Source: Acidobacteriota bacterium (lineage in GTDB: Bacteria; Acidobacteriota; Blastocatellia; Pyrinomonadales; Pyrinomonadaceae). Taken from it: a stretch of 64,000 bases of DNA. The DNA is taken from contig JAIVJI010000032.1 of assembly GCA_020200135.1 (NCBI GenBank), positions 1 through 64,000 of the forward strand. The letters run 5' to 3'. Below are positions 43,831 to 53,906 of this stretch, in pieces; positions within the stretch are counted from its first letter, which is position 1, and every line of letters starts with the position of its first letter. The notes under the pieces are model-generated. The model worked only from the letters and a program-made list of their open reading frames with translations. It was not told the DNA's origin and made no database searches. The translations under genes were made by a program, and so were the position numbers.

Positions 43831-45595
43831 ATGAAAAGGCCGTCCCCCCGACTCCTGCTGCTCGTCGCGCTGCTCGCGGCGTCGGCGTCTTTTGCGCCGC
43901 GCGTCGCGCGCGTGGAGGGGCGCGGCGCCGGGGGCGGTGACGGCGCGTGGTCGAGCGTGCGCTCGCGGAACTTCCTCGTCGAGGGCGAGGCGCCCGAGCG
44001 CGACCTGCGGCGCGTGGCCGCACGCCTCGAAGAGTACCGCGCGGCCTTCTCGCGCCTGCTGCCGGGCGAGCACACGGGCGTCCCCACGGCGGTCGTCGTC
44101 TTCCCCGACGACGAGACTTACGCCCCCTTCAAGCCGCTGCTCGGCGGGCGCACCGCGCGCAACGTGGCCGGCTACTTCCAGCCCGGCTCGGACATCAACT
44201 ACATCACGGTCGTCCTCGAACGCGGCGCGGCGCGCGACCCGGCGACGCTCGTACACGAATACACGCACCTGCTCGTCGACAACCACTTCAGCGCCGCGCC
44301 GCTCTGGCTGAAGGAGGGCTTAGCCGAGTTCTACAGCACGGCGCGCGTCTCGGAGGGCGGGCGCCGCCTGACGCTCGGCGAGCCGCCCGCGCAGCTCGCG
44401 CGCGAGCTGCGCGGCGGGCGCGAGCTGATTCCGCTCGAAACGCTCTTCGACGTCGACCAGTCGTCTCCCTTCTACTCCGAGTCCGGCAAGCTCGGCCTCT
44501 TCTACGCGCAGTCGTGGGCGCTCGTCCATTACCTCTCGGAGGTGCGCGGCGGCACGAGGCGCGAGGCGCTCACGCGCTTCACGTCGCTGCTCGCCGAGGG
44601 GCTGTCGGCCGAGGAGGCGCTGCGCGGCGCGTTCGGCGCGGGCGTCTCGGAGATAGAGGCGGGGCTCGCGGCCTACGTGCGTCTCGCTGGGCGCGCTGCG
44701 GCTGCGGCAGGGGCGGCACGAAGAGGCGCGCGGGCACCTGGAGCTGGCGGCGGCCGAGGAGCCTTCCGACCACCTCGCGCACTACCACCTCGCCGACGCG
44801 CTCCACCGCGAGGGCGCGGGCGCCGCCGCCGACTTGACGCCCAGGAGCTTCGAGGAGAGGACGGAGCTGATCCGCTCGCGCCTGCGCCGCGCCTCGGAGC
44901 TGGCGCCTACGTTCGTCGAGCCGTACAGGCTTCTGGCGACGGTCGAGATGGAGCGCGGCGACCGTCACGCGGAGGCGGCTCAGCTTCTGCGGCGCGCCTC
45001 GGCGCTCGCCCCGCGCCGCGTTGACCTCGTCCTCATGCTCGCGCAGGCCGAGATGCTCGGCGGACGCTTCGAGGAGGCGCGACGCCTCGCCGAGCCATAC
45101 GCCCGACGCTCGGCCGACGAGCGGATGCGCGAGCTGGCCGCCGCGCTCGTCGCGCGCATCGAGTCGCGCCGACGGCAGGCCGAGCTCGAGCGGCAGCACG
45201 CCTACGAGACCACGCGCGCCGACGCAGAGGCCGCGGGGGCCGCGCAGCCCTGCGACCTCCCCGTGCGCGGCGGGCCGCAGCACAAGCGCCTGCGCTTCGA
45301 GGGCTCGCAGGTGTGCGGCCGGCTGGCCGAGATAGAGTGCGCGGACGTGGGCGTCGTGCTCCGCGTCGAGACCGCGGCGGGCACCCTGCGTCTGCGCGCC
45401 GAAGACCTGCGCGGCGTGCGCTTCATCACCTACACGACGGCCGTCAAGACCGGCCGCCTCGAATGCGGCCCGCGCGAGCGAGCAGACCACGTGCTCGTGA
45501 CCTATCGCACCGGCCGCACCGGCGCGCGCGGGCCCGACGCCTCAGACGGCGAGGCCGTCGCGGTCGAGTTCATCCCCGAAGACTGGAACCCCTGA
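43831..45595 (+). pseudogene. Peptidase MA-like gluzincin with TPR region, frame broken
   Basis: The first part (ATG 43831 to about 44680) reads as a secreted gluzincin: signal peptide, VRSRNFLVEGEA, zinc site LVHEYTHLLVD with HExxH, and GLAEFYST supplying the third ligand, ending at GLAAYV. The next part (about 44685-45595) continues in another frame with TPR-like repeats (SLGALRLRQGRHEEARGHLELA, PYRLLATVEMERGD) and a C-terminal beta domain (EGSQVCGRLAEIECADVGVVLRVET). The frames meet at about 44677-44690. In related proteins a linker of some tens of residues joins these parts, so loss of a segment plus frame change is likely. The downstream half alone has an ATG at 44834. Confidence 0.75.
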
Positions 45596-45608
45596 GCCGG
45601 AGAGGGGC

Positions 45609-45636
45609 TTTGAGCTTTCAAATTTTAATTTGAAAT
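45609..45636 (+). repeat. AT-rich inverted heptamer element before the APC permease
   Basis: TTTCAAAT-TTTA-ATTTGAAA is an inverted repeat in an AT-rich island ending 1 bp before the permease ATG at 45638, where a Shine-Dalgarno would be expected. It resembles the 7615-7650 element. Confidence 0.45.
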
Positions 45637-45637
45637 C

Positions 45638-47023
45638 ATGAATCCCTCCGCAACGCCCCCGCCGACACGCCACGACAAGGACGCGCCGGGCCACGGGCTC
45701 GCGCGGCGTCTGGGTCTGTTCGACGCGACGATGATCGTGATGGGCGGCATCGTCGGCTCGGGCATCTTCGCCACGCCGCACGACGTGGCGCGGCAGGTCC
45801 ACACGCCGTTCCTCGTCCTCGGCGCGTGGCTCGCGGGCGGCGCGGTCGCGCTCGCCGGGGCCTTCGTCTACGCCGAGCTGGCCGCGCGACGCCCCGAGGT
45901 CGGCGGCCAGTACGCGTACCTGCGCGAGGCTTACCACCCCGGCGTCGCCTTCCTCTACGGCTGGGCGCTGCTGCTCGTCGTCCAGACGGGCGGGATGGCG
46001 GCGGTCGCCATCACCTTCGCGCGCTACTTCTCCGAGCTGACCGGGACACACTTTCCCGACTGGGCGGTGGCCGCGGCGACGCTCGCGCTCCTCACCGCCG
46101 TCAACTGCCTCGGCGTGCGCGCGGGCAGCAACGTGCAGAGCCTGCTGATGGTCTTGAAGATTCTGGCGGTAGCGGCGCTGGTCGCTTCGGGGCTGTTCGC
46201 GGTCGCGGAGCCGCGCGCTTTGACGGGAGGGCCGCTGCTCGACCGTCCCGCGTCGCTCGGGCTGCTCGCGGGCCTCGGCGCGGCGCTGACGCCGGTGATG
46301 TTCTCCTACGGCGGGTGGCAGACGGCGAGCTTCGTCTCGGGCGAGATGCGCGAGCCGCGGCGCGACCTGCCGCGCGGGCTGCTGCTCGGGGTGTGCGGCG
46401 TGATACTGCTCTACACGCTGGTCAACGTGGCGTTCCTGCGCGCGCTCGGCGCCGACGGCTTGGCCGAGACCGAGACGCCCGCGTCGGCGCTGATGCGGCT
46501 CGCGCTGGGCGAGGGCGGCGCGCGGCTCATCGCGGTCGGCATCGCCGTCTCGACGCTCGGCTTCCTCAGCCAGAGTATGCTCACCGCGCCGCGCGTCTAC
46601 TTCGCGATGGCGGAGGACGGGCTCTTCTTCCGCGGCGTCGCGCGGCTCTCGGAGCGGACGCGCGCGCCCGTCGCGGCCATCGCCTTGCAGGGCTCGCTCG
46701 CGGCCGTCATCGCCTTCTGGGGCAAGTTCGGGGAGATTCTCAACTACGTCGTCTCGGTGGACTTCATCTGGTTCGGGCTGACCGCGCTCTCGCTCTTCGT
46801 CTTCCGCCGGCGGGCGCGGCGTGCGCGCGACGGGGGCGTCGAAGACGGCGGCGGCTTCCGCGTCCCCGGCCACCCCTTCACGACGCTCTTCTTCGCCGCC
46901 GCCTGCGCGCTCATCGTCGCCGCGACCGTCTACGAGCACCCGCGCAACAGCGCCCTCGGCCTCGTCATCCTCGCCTCGGGCGTCCCCGCCTACTTCCTCT
47001 GGCGCGGCCGCGCGCGGGACTGA
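45638..47023 (+). CDS. APC-superfamily amino acid permease
   Basis: A protein of 461 aa with 12 predicted membrane helices. Helix 1 contains the substrate motif GGIVGSGIFATP. YAYLREAYHPGVAFLYGW and GGWQTASFVSGEMREPRRDLPRG are typical of the amino acid/polyamine/organocation superfamily. The exact substrate is not predictable. There is no Shine-Dalgarno in the AT-rich leader. Confidence 0.9.
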   Translation: MNPSATPPPTRHDKDAPGHGLARRLGLFDATMIVMGGIVGSGIFATPHDVARQVHTPFLVLGAWLAGGAVALAGAFVYAELAARRPEVGGQYAYLREAYHPGVAFLYGWALLLVVQTGGMAAVAITFARYFSELTGTHFPDWAVAAATLALLTAVNCLGVRAGSNVQSLLMVLKILAVAALVASGLFAVAEPRALTGGPLLDRPASLGLLAGLGAALTPVMFSYGGWQTASFVSGEMREPRRDLPRGLLLGVCGVILLYTLVNVAFLRALGADGLAETETPASALMRLALGEGGARLIAVGIAVSTLGFLSQSMLTAPRVYFAMAEDGLFFRGVARLSERTRAPVAAIALQGSLAAVIAFWGKFGEILNYVVSVDFIWFGLTALSLFVFRRRARRARDGGVEDGGGFRVPGHPFTTLFFAAACALIVAATVYEHPRNSALGLVILASGVPAYFLWRGRARD

Positions 47024-47030
47024 GCCGTCG

Positions 47031-47399
47031 TCAACTCTTCCAGCACGCGGCGGCGAGGCAGAGCCAGCCGGCGAGGAAGGCGAGGCCGCCGATGGGCGTG
47101 ACGGCGCCGAGCCAGCGCTGCCCCGTGAGCGAGAGCGCGTAGAGGCTCCCCGAGAAGATGACGGTGCCCGCGACGAAGAGCCAGCCGGCGGCCGTCGTCA
47201 ACCCGCCCGGCCAGCGCGACGCCGCCCACGCCGCCGCGAAGAGGGCGAAGGCGTGGTACATCTGGTAGCGCACGCCGGTCTCGAAGATTGCGAGCAGGTC
47301 TTCGCCCAGACGCGACTTCAGCCCGTGCGCGCCGAACGCGCCCGCCGCCACGCCGACGAAGGCCGAGACCGCGCCGAGCAGGAAAAAGGTTCTGTCCAT
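47031..47399 (-). CDS. DUF423 family membrane protein
   Basis: A protein of 122 aa from ATG 47399, chosen for AGGAGA 5 bp upstream (an upstream in-frame start exists). The family motif GAFGAHGLK is at about residues 18-26, followed by YHAFALFAAAW and ITPIGG-like VTPIGGLAFLAGWL. Four membrane helices. Function unknown. It is behind recN, same strand. Confidence 0.9.
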   Translation of the reverse strand: MDRTFFLLGAVSAFVGVAAGAFGAHGLKSRLGEDLLAIFETGVRYQMYHAFALFAAAWAASRWPGGLTTAAGWLFVAGTVIFSGSLYALSLTGQRWLGAVTPIGGLAFLAGWLCLAAACWKS

Positions 47400-47412
47400 C
47401 CGTCTCCTCATC

Positions 47413-47441
47413 TCAAACCTCAACTTTAAACTTTCGACTTC
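47413..47441 (-). repeat. AT-rich heptamer element between recN and DUF423 gene
   Basis: On the minus strand, directly after the recN stop, come GTCGAAA, GTTTAAA, GTTGAGG, TTTGAGA. One arm only. Confidence 0.45.
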
Positions 47442-48989
47442 TCAAGTCGTCTTCAGCATCTCGCGGGCGTGGCGGCGCGCGGTGTCCGTTATCTCCGCGC
47501 CGGTGAGCATCCGCGCTATCTCCTCGACCTGTCGGCGGCGGTCGAGCCGGCCGACCGAGACCTCTGTGCGCCCGGCGGCGGCGTGCTTGTCCACGCGCAG
47601 GTGCGTGTCGGCGAAGCGCGCTATCTGCGCCTGGTGCGTCACGCAGAGTACCTGGTTGGTGCGCGAGAGCGCCTTGAGCTTGAGACCCACCGCCTCCGAG
47701 ACGCGCCCGCCGATGCCGGCGTCGACCTCGTCGAAGACGATGGTGCGCGGGAAGCGCGCCGGGCTCGCGCTGGTCTTGAGGACGAGCATCATGCGCGAAG
47801 CCTCGCCGCCCGAGGCGACCTTCGCCAGCGGCCGCAGCGGCTCGCCCGCGTTGGCCGAGAAGTAGAACTCGACGCGGTCGAAGCCCGCGGCCGTAAAACT
47901 CTTCGCCGCCTCTTCGCCCGAGAGGTCTGCGGGCGACTCGACGCGCGCCTCGAAGCGCGCGTGCTCCATCGCCACCTCGCCCAGCGACTGTCGCGAGCTT
48001 TCGAGGTGTTCGAGCGCGCTCTCGATGGTGCCGCCGTACTTGCGCTTGAGCCGCGCCAGCTCCGCGAGCCGGCCCTCTATCTCCGCCAGACGCTCGGGCG
48101 AGAAGGTCAGCCCGTCGAGGAAGTCGCGCAGGGTCGCGCTCAAATCTTCGAGCACGACGCGCGCCGACGCGAGACCTTCGGAGTAGTTCTTGTAAGAGGC
48201 TTTGTACTGCGAAAGCTCCTCGACCTGACGTTCGAGCCGGCTCAGGCGCGCCACCGTCGAGTCGCTCTCCTCGTAGGTCGTGTTGTAGGCGTCCGAGCAC
48301 AGCTCGGTCAGCTTCTCCAGGTTCGCCAGCCGGCGGCGCTCGGCCTCAAGCTGTTCGTCCTCGCCCGCCGCGAGCCGCGCCGCCTCCAGCTCGCTCACCT
48401 GAAAGCGGAGCGCGTCCGTGAGGTGGAACTTCTCCGACTCGTCGCGCCTGAGCGCTTCGAGCTCGCGGTTGAGCGCCGACCAGCGGCGGTACGCGGCGGC
48501 CACGCCCTCGCGCCCGGCCGCGAGGTCGGCGAAGGCGTCGAGCAGTTCGAGGTGCGTCTCGGGGTCGAAGAGCGTCTGCTGCGTCCCCTGCCCGTGGATG
48601 TCAACGAGCAGCGGCCGCAAGTTTCGGAGCAGCGAGAGCGTCGCCAGGCGGTTGTTGACGAAGACGCGGCCGCGCCCCTCGGCCGAAAGCTCGCGGCGGA
48701 CGACCAGCTCCACGTCGCCGCCCGCGCGGGGGCCGAGACCCGCCTCTTCGAGTATCGCCTCGACCTGCGGGTGCGCGCCGAGCGCGAACAGCCCTTCGAC
48801 CGACGCGTGGCGCTCGCCGGCGCGAATCAGCTCGGGCGAGAAGCGGTCGCCGATGAGCACGCCGAGCGCGTCCACGATGATGGACTTGCCCGAGCCCGTC
48901 TCGCCCGTCAGCAAATTCAGTCCCCGGTCGAACTCGACCTTCAGCTCGCTGATGAGCGCGAAGTTCGAGATGTTTAAGAACGCGAGCAT
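47442..48989 (-). CDS. recN: DNA repair ATPase RecN
   Basis: An SMC-like protein of double-strand break repair. The 515-aa protein starts at ATG 48989 with GGAGGAAGG immediately upstream. It has an N-terminal Walker A GETGSGKSIIVDAL, a coiled-coil middle (about 150-340) with a globular hinge, a C-terminal ABC signature ASGGEASRMML, Walker B TIVFDEVDAGIGG and CVTHQAQIA. A full and intact set of motifs. Confidence 0.93.
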   Translation of the reverse strand: MLAFLNISNFALISELKVEFDRGLNLLTGETGSGKSIIVDALGVLIGDRFSPELIRAGERHASVEGLFALGAHPQVEAILEEAGLGPRAGGDVELVVRRELSAEGRGRVFVNNRLATLSLLRNLRPLLVDIHGQGTQQTLFDPETHLELLDAFADLAAGREGVAAAYRRWSALNRELEALRRDESEKFHLTDALRFQVSELEAARLAAGEDEQLEAERRRLANLEKLTELCSDAYNTTYEESDSTVARLSRLERQVEELSQYKASYKNYSEGLASARVVLEDLSATLRDFLDGLTFSPERLAEIEGRLAELARLKRKYGGTIESALEHLESSRQSLGEVAMEHARFEARVESPADLSGEEAAKSFTAAGFDRVEFYFSANAGEPLRPLAKVASGGEASRMMLVLKTSASPARFPRTIVFDEVDAGIGGRVSEAVGLKLKALSRTNQVLCVTHQAQIARFADTHLRVDKHAAAGRTEVSVGRLDRRRQVEEIARMLTGAEITDTARRHAREMLKTT

Positions 48990-49183
48990 CCTTCCTCCGA
49001 AATCCTGTGGGGCGTGCGTGCCCGACCGCCGGCCGCGCGGCCGGGACGATGCCATCTTACTAAAAACTCCGGCCGACCGCGGCAGGGCAGCCGCCCGCGC
49101 GGGGGCGCCGAAAAGTTTTCCACAGATTCGCCGCCTGTGGAAAAAATAAATCCCCCGCGCGACTTTTCACGCGCGCGCTTTGT

Positions 49184-49192
49184 GCTATCCTC
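49184..49192 (+). promoter_or_regulatory. Candidate dnaE promoter
   Basis: TGCTATCCT resembles an extended -10 about 92 bp before the dnaE ATG. A second A/T patch (TAGAAT at 49252-49257) lies closer to the gene and could be an alternative -10. Confidence 0.3.
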
Positions 49193-49283
49193 TCGCACCG
49201 TAAGCCGCGCGAGCGAGTCGGAGCGCCCCCCGCGCCGGCCGGGTCAAGGGGTAGAATTTCCATCCGCATTTGAATCGCCAGAC

Positions 49284-52200
49284 ATGTCGAACACAGACTA
49301 CGTCCACCTGCATCTCCACACCGATTATTCACTTTTAGACGGCGCCATCCAGATCAAGCCGCTCGCCGAGCGCGTGAGGGAGCTGGGGATGAAGGCGTGC
49401 GCGATGACCGACCACGGGAACATGTACGGCGCGGTCTCCTTCTACAAGGAGATGAAGGCGCACGACGTGAAGCCGCTCATCGGCTGCGAGGTCTACCTGG
49501 CGCCGGGGCACCGCTCGGACCGGAGCGAAGTGCGGAAGGGCGGCAAGCCCTACAACCACATGATCCTCATCGCCAAAGACCGCGAGGGGTATCACAACCT
49601 CGTCCGCCTCACGTCGAAGGCGTTCAAGGAGGGCTTCTACCGCAAGCCGCGCATCGACCGCGAGCTGCTCTCGCAGTTCTCGGGCGGCCTCGTCGGGCTC
49701 TCGGCCTGCCTGTCGGGCGTCCCGCAGGCGCACTTGAAGGAGGGGCGGCTCGAAGAGGCGGCGAAGTCGGCGCACGAGTTCCAGGACATCCTCGGCCGCG
49801 GCAACTACTTTTTAGAGATTCAGGACCACCAGCTCGAAGACCAGATCAAGATCAACAAAGACCTGATAGACCTGTCGAAGCGCACCGGCATCCCGCTCGT
49901 CGCCACCAACGACGCGCACTACCTCTACCGCGAGGACTACGAGGCGCACGACGTGATGCTCTGCATCGGGACGGGCAAGACCGTGAACGACCCGAACCGG
50001 ATGCGCTTCGGCGGGCCGCAGTGGTACGTCCGCACGCCCGAGGAGATGGCGCAAATCTTCGCGCACATCCCCGACGCCGTCTCGCGCACCGCAGAGGTCG
50101 CCGAGATGTGCGACCTCAAGCTCCCCCTGGGCGAGAACCAGCTCCCCGTCTACCCCATCCCGCCCGAAGAGGGCGGCCTGACGGTCGACGAGTATTTTGA
50201 GAAGGTCGTCCGCGAGGGTTACGAGAAGCGGCGCGAGACCCTCTGGGACAGGATGCTGTCGGAGGGCAAGCTCAAGCACAGCCTCTCCGAGTACCAGCAG
50301 CGCATCTCGACCGAGATCGCGACCATCAAGCAGATGGGCTTCCCCAGCTACTTCCTCATCGTCTGGGACTTCATCAAGTTCGCCAAAGACCGCCACATCC
50401 CCGTCGGGCCGGGTCGCGGCTCGGCCGCCGGGAGTTTGATTGCTTACTGTTTGGAAATCACCGACGTAGACCCCCTGCAGTACGACCTGCTCTTCGAGCG
50501 CTTCCTCAACCCCGAGCGCGTCTCGATGCCGGACATCGACATCGACTTCTGCGTCAACGGCCGCGCCGAGGTCATCAACCACGTCACGCAGCTCTACGGG
50601 CGCGAGTCGGTCTGCCAGATCATCACCTTCGGGACGATGGCCTCGAAGGCCGCCATCAAGGACGTGGGGCGCGCGCTCGACATGCCCTACGCCGACGTCG
50701 AGAAGATCGCCAAGCTCATCCCGCCGCCCATCCGCGGCCGCAACGTCTCCATCACGCAGGCCATCGAGACAGTCCCCGAATTGAAGCAGGCGTTCGACAC
50801 CGACCCGCAGGTCAAGCGAGTCATCGACATCGCCAGGCGGCTCGAAGGCTGCGCGCGCCACTCGTCCGTCCACGCGGCCGGCGTCGTCATCAGCCCCAAG
50901 CCGCTGGAAGAGCTGATACCCGTCGCGGTCAACAACAAGCAGGAGTTCACCACGCAGTTCGAGATGTCCGACCTCGAGAAGACGGGCATGCTCAAGATGG
51001 ACTTCCTGGGCCTCACCACCCTGACCATCATCGACCAGTGCTGTAAGACGATACGCGAGATGCACGGACGCTGCATCGACTGGCACGAGATACCGCAGGA
51101 CGACCCGAAGACCTACGAGCTGTTCGCCAAGGGGCACACCGAGGCCGTCTTCCAGTTCGAGTCGGTCGGCATGCAGGAGATTTGCCGCAAGCTCCGGCCC
51201 AAGTCGCTCGAAGACCTCTCGGCCCTGAACGCGCTCTACCGCCCCGGCCCGCTCGACGGCGGCATGGTGGACGACTTCATCGACCGCTACCACGGCAAGA
51301 AGCCGGTCGAGTACCTCGTGCCCGAGATGGAGGACATCCTCAAGAACACCTACGGGATTCTGGTCTACCAGGAGCAGATCATGCAGCTCGCCCAACGCCT
51401 GGGCGGCTACTCCCTCGGCGAGGCCGACCTCATGCGCCGCGCGATGGGCAAGAAGAAGCGCGAGGAGATGGCCGTCCACGAGGAGAAGTTCATCTCCGGC
51501 TGCGTCAAAAACAAAATCCCGAAGAAGACCGCCCGCGAAATCTTCCGTTTGATGGCGCAGTTCGCGGACTACGGCTTCAACCGCTCGCACTCGGTGGCCT
51601 ACGCTCACGTCGCCTACCAGACGGCGTACCTGAAGGCGCACTACCCCGAGCACTTCTACGCGGCGGTCATGACGAACGTGACCGACGACACGGCGAAGAT
51701 TTTCAAGTACGCGTCGGAGCTGCGCTCGCAGGGCATCAAGATGCTGCCGCCCGACGTGAACCAGTCGGGCCCCGGCTTCACGCCGGTCGAGCGCGCGGTG
51801 CGCTACGGGCTGTGCGCCATCAAGGGGCTGGGCCAGTCGGCCGTCGGCGCCATCATCGACGCGCGGCAGGAAAAGCCCTTCCGCTCGATCTTCGACTTCG
51901 CCGAGCGCGTCGGCGAGAAGGGCGCGGGCAAGCGCGTCATCGAAAGTCTGGTCTGCGCCGGCGCGTTCGACTCGCTCAAGCCCGCGGGCGACGAGCTGCA
52001 CTCGTGGCGCGCGCGCCTGTTCGCGTGCGTGGACAAGGCGCTGGAGCGCGGCGCGCGCGCGCGGCGCGACCGCGACAGCAAGCAGGCGGACATGTTCGGC
52101 CTCGCCGCCGCCGACTCGTCCGAGACGGGAGAGCCGCCGCTCCCCGTCACGGGCGTCGAGCCGTGGACGCACAAGGACTTGCTCACGCGCGAGAAGGCGG

Positions 52201-52838
52201 CCGTCGGCTTCTACGTCTCGGGGCACCCGCTCGAAGACTTCGCCGAGAAGATCGAGCAGCTCAACTGCGTCCCCGTCTCCGAGCTCTCGTCGGTCGAGCC
52301 GAACGCGCGCGTGAAGGTCGTCGGCGTCGTCTCGGACTTCACCGTGCGCAACACCAAGAAGGGCGACCGCTACGCCTACTTCCGGCTGGAGGATTTGACG
52401 GGCGCGGGCGTCAAGTGCGTGCTCTGGCCCGAGGCTTTCAAGACGAAGGGCGCGGACGCCGCCGACGACGTGCTGCTCGTCGTCACGGGGAGGTGCGAGG
52501 GCGAGAGCGGCCTGACCATCGTCTGCGACGAGGTGACGGCGTTAGACCGCGCGCGCGTGCCGATGACCAACGGGCGGCCGACCTACCAGGGGCGCCTGCG
52601 CGCCAACGCGCTGGTCATCGAGTTCCCGACCTGCGACGACGTGCTGCGCGCGGGCGAGAGCGTCGCCGAGGCGCTGCTCGCCTACCCGGGCGACTGCGAG
52701 GTCTTCATCGACCTGCACCTCGCCGAAGAGAACCTGACGGTGCGCACGCGCACGGCGCAGTTCGCGCGCGTCGCCCCTAACAAGCAGTTGCAGGAGACGC
52801 TCCAGGCCGCCGGCGTCCGCGTCCGCTGGGTGGAGTGA
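49284..52838 (+). CDS. dnaE: DNA polymerase III alpha subunit DnaE
   Basis: Replicative polymerase of 1184 aa, from ATG 49284. N-terminal PHP domain (HLHLHTDYSLLDG, MTDHGNMYG), palm with catalytic aspartates in MPDIDIDF (about 416-423), fingers (GRGSAAGSL upstream, FGFNRSHS-like YGFNRSHSVAYA), helix-hairpin-helix, then an OB-fold (about 1000-1080, VKVVGVVSDFTVRN). DnaE1 type. The first residues SNTDYVHLHLHTDYS fix the start. Confidence 0.97.
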   Translation: MSNTDYVHLHLHTDYSLLDGAIQIKPLAERVRELGMKACAMTDHGNMYGAVSFYKEMKAHDVKPLIGCEVYLAPGHRSDRSEVRKGGKPYNHMILIAKDREGYHNLVRLTSKAFKEGFYRKPRIDRELLSQFSGGLVGLSACLSGVPQAHLKEGRLEEAAKSAHEFQDILGRGNYFLEIQDHQLEDQIKINKDLIDLSKRTGIPLVATNDAHYLYREDYEAHDVMLCIGTGKTVNDPNRMRFGGPQWYVRTPEEMAQIFAHIPDAVSRTAEVAEMCDLKLPLGENQLPVYPIPPEEGGLTVDEYFEKVVREGYEKRRETLWDRMLSEGKLKHSLSEYQQRISTEIATIKQMGFPSYFLIVWDFIKFAKDRHIPVGPGRGSAAGSLIAYCLEITDVDPLQYDLLFERFLNPERVSMPDIDIDFCVNGRAEVINHVTQLYGRESVCQIITFGTMASKAAIKDVGRALDMPYADVEKIAKLIPPPIRGRNVSITQAIETVPELKQAFDTDPQVKRVIDIARRLEGCARHSSVHAAGVVISPKPLEELIPVAVNNKQEFTTQFEMSDLEKTGMLKMDFLGLTTLTIIDQCCKTIREMHGRCIDWHEIPQDDPKTYELFAKGHTEAVFQFESVGMQEICRKLRPKSLEDLSALNALYRPGPLDGGMVDDFIDRYHGKKPVEYLVPEMEDILKNTYGILVYQEQIMQLAQRLGGYSLGEADLMRRAMGKKKREEMAVHEEKFISGCVKNKIPKKTAREIFRLMAQFADYGFNRSHSVAYAHVAYQTAYLKAHYPEHFYAAVMTNVTDDTAKIFKYASELRSQGIKMLPPDVNQSGPGFTPVERAVRYGLCAIKGLGQSAVGAIIDARQEKPFRSIFDFAERVGEKGAGKRVIESLVCAGAFDSLKPAGDELHSWRARLFACVDKALERGARARRDRDSKQADMFGLAAADSSETGEPPLPVTGVEPWTHKDLLTREKAAVGFYVSGHPLEDFAEKIEQLNCVPVSELSSVEPNARVKVVGVVSDFTVRNTKKGDRYAYFRLEDLTGAGVKCVLWPEAFKTKGADAADDVLLVVTGRCEGESGLTIVCDEVTALDRARVPMTNGRPTYQGRLRANALVIEFPTCDDVLRAGESVAEALLAYPGDCEVFIDLHLAEENLTVRTRTAQFARVAPNKQLQETLQAAGVRVRWVE

Positions 52839-52863
52839 GACATCGACTCACACTCGAGCGTAA

Positions 52864-52890
52864 AGCGGGGGGCGGTTAAACGCCCCCGCT
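52864..52890 (+). terminator. Hairpin after dnaE
   Basis: AGCGGGGGGCG (52864-52874) pairs with CGCCCCCGCT (52881-52890), with a GTTAAA loop and one bulge, then CCTCGTCTG. The T run is weak. Confidence 0.6.
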
Positions 52891-53007
52891 CCTCGTCTGA
52901 AGTCCCGCCCGAAATTTTCACGCCGCGTCCGAACCGTTTTAGAGTGCGCCGGGTCTTAACAGTCGAGAGCCGGAGGCGTAAGACTTATCCGGCGGAGGTG
53001 GTTCGGG

Positions 53008-53331
53008 ATGAAGCCGAAGACGATCTACCTGATTCTGTGCGCGTTCGGCGTGGCGCTGCCTTACTGGCAGATCGCGCCGTGGCTGGCCGAGCACGGGCTC
53101 GACCCGGCGCTCTTCTTCGCGCAGCTCTTCGAGAACCGCGTCGGCGCCTTCTTCGGCATGGACGTGTTCGTCTCGGCGGCGGCGCTGCTCTTCTTCGCCG
53201 GCGTCGAGGGGCGGCGGCTCGGCTTCCGCGGTCTGTGGCCGGCGGCGCTGGCGGTCGCGTGCGTGGGCGTCTCGCTGGGGCTGCCGCTGCTGCTCTACCT
53301 GCGCGAGCGCCGTCTGGAGCGGGGCGGGTGA
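53008..53331 (+). CDS. DUF2834 family membrane protein
   Basis: A protein of 107 aa with three membrane helices (about 4-22, 45-66, 78-97). IYLILCAFGVALPYWQIAPWL and the FFGMDVFVSAAALLFF segment are typical of DUF2834. A Shine-Dalgarno GGAGGTGG precedes. Its stop is 4 bp before the ECF sigma gene, so the two are coupled. Confidence 0.85.
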   Translation: MKPKTIYLILCAFGVALPYWQIAPWLAEHGLDPALFFAQLFENRVGAFFGMDVFVSAAALLFFAGVEGRRLGFRGLWPAALAVACVGVSLGLPLLLYLRERRLERGG

Positions 53332-53335
53332 ACCC

Positions 53336-53887
53336 ATGAAGGACGCGGGCGGGGCGGAACGCGAAGGCTTCCTCGTGCTGCGCGCGCAGTCGGGCGACCG
53401 CGAGGCGCTGGACGCGCTGCTCGCGTCGGTGCAGGGGCCGCTCTACCGCTACGCCCTGAGCCTCGTCGGCGAGAGGCAGCTCGCCGAGGACGTTCTGCAG
53501 GAGACGTTCCTGCGCGTCTACCGCAAGCTCGGCTGGCTGCGCGAGCCCGCGCTGTTCCGCCCGTGGGCCTACCGCATCGCGACGCGCGAGGCTTTCAGAC
53601 ACCTGAAGCGCGAGCGGCGCTGGGCCGAGCAGGTTCGGGACGAGGGGGCTTTAAAGGCTCTGCCCGCCCCGCCCGCGCGCGAGGAGTTCGCGACGGTGCT
53701 GTCGGCGCGGCTCCGCGAGACGGTCGCCGGGCTCTCGCCGGCCAGCCGCGCCGTCGTCGTCCTCTACTACCTGCACGAGATGTCGCTCGAAGAGACGGCC
53801 GAGGTGTTGGGAATCCCGCCCGGCACGGTCAAGTCGCGCCTCGCCTACGGGCTCGAGGCCCTGCGCAGGCAGTTGCGGAAAAGCTGA
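53336..53887 (+). CDS. ECF-type RNA polymerase sigma factor
   Basis: A protein of 183 aa with region 2 (YALSLVGERQLAEDVLQETFLRVYRKL, FRPWAYRIATREAFRHLKRE) and region 4 (LSPASRAVVVLYYLHEMSLEETAEVLGIPPGTVKSRLAYGLEALRR). It follows a DUF2834 gene by 4 bp and is followed by two small membrane proteins (53907, 54088), possible partners or targets. No zinc-finger anti-sigma gene is seen. Confidence 0.9.
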   Translation: MKDAGGAEREGFLVLRAQSGDREALDALLASVQGPLYRYALSLVGERQLAEDVLQETFLRVYRKLGWLREPALFRPWAYRIATREAFRHLKRERRWAEQVRDEGALKALPAPPAREEFATVLSARLRETVAGLSPASRAVVVLYYLHEMSLEETAEVLGIPPGTVKSRLAYGLEALRRQLRKS

Positions 53888-53906
53888 AGGATTTCGCGCG
53901 AAAGCC

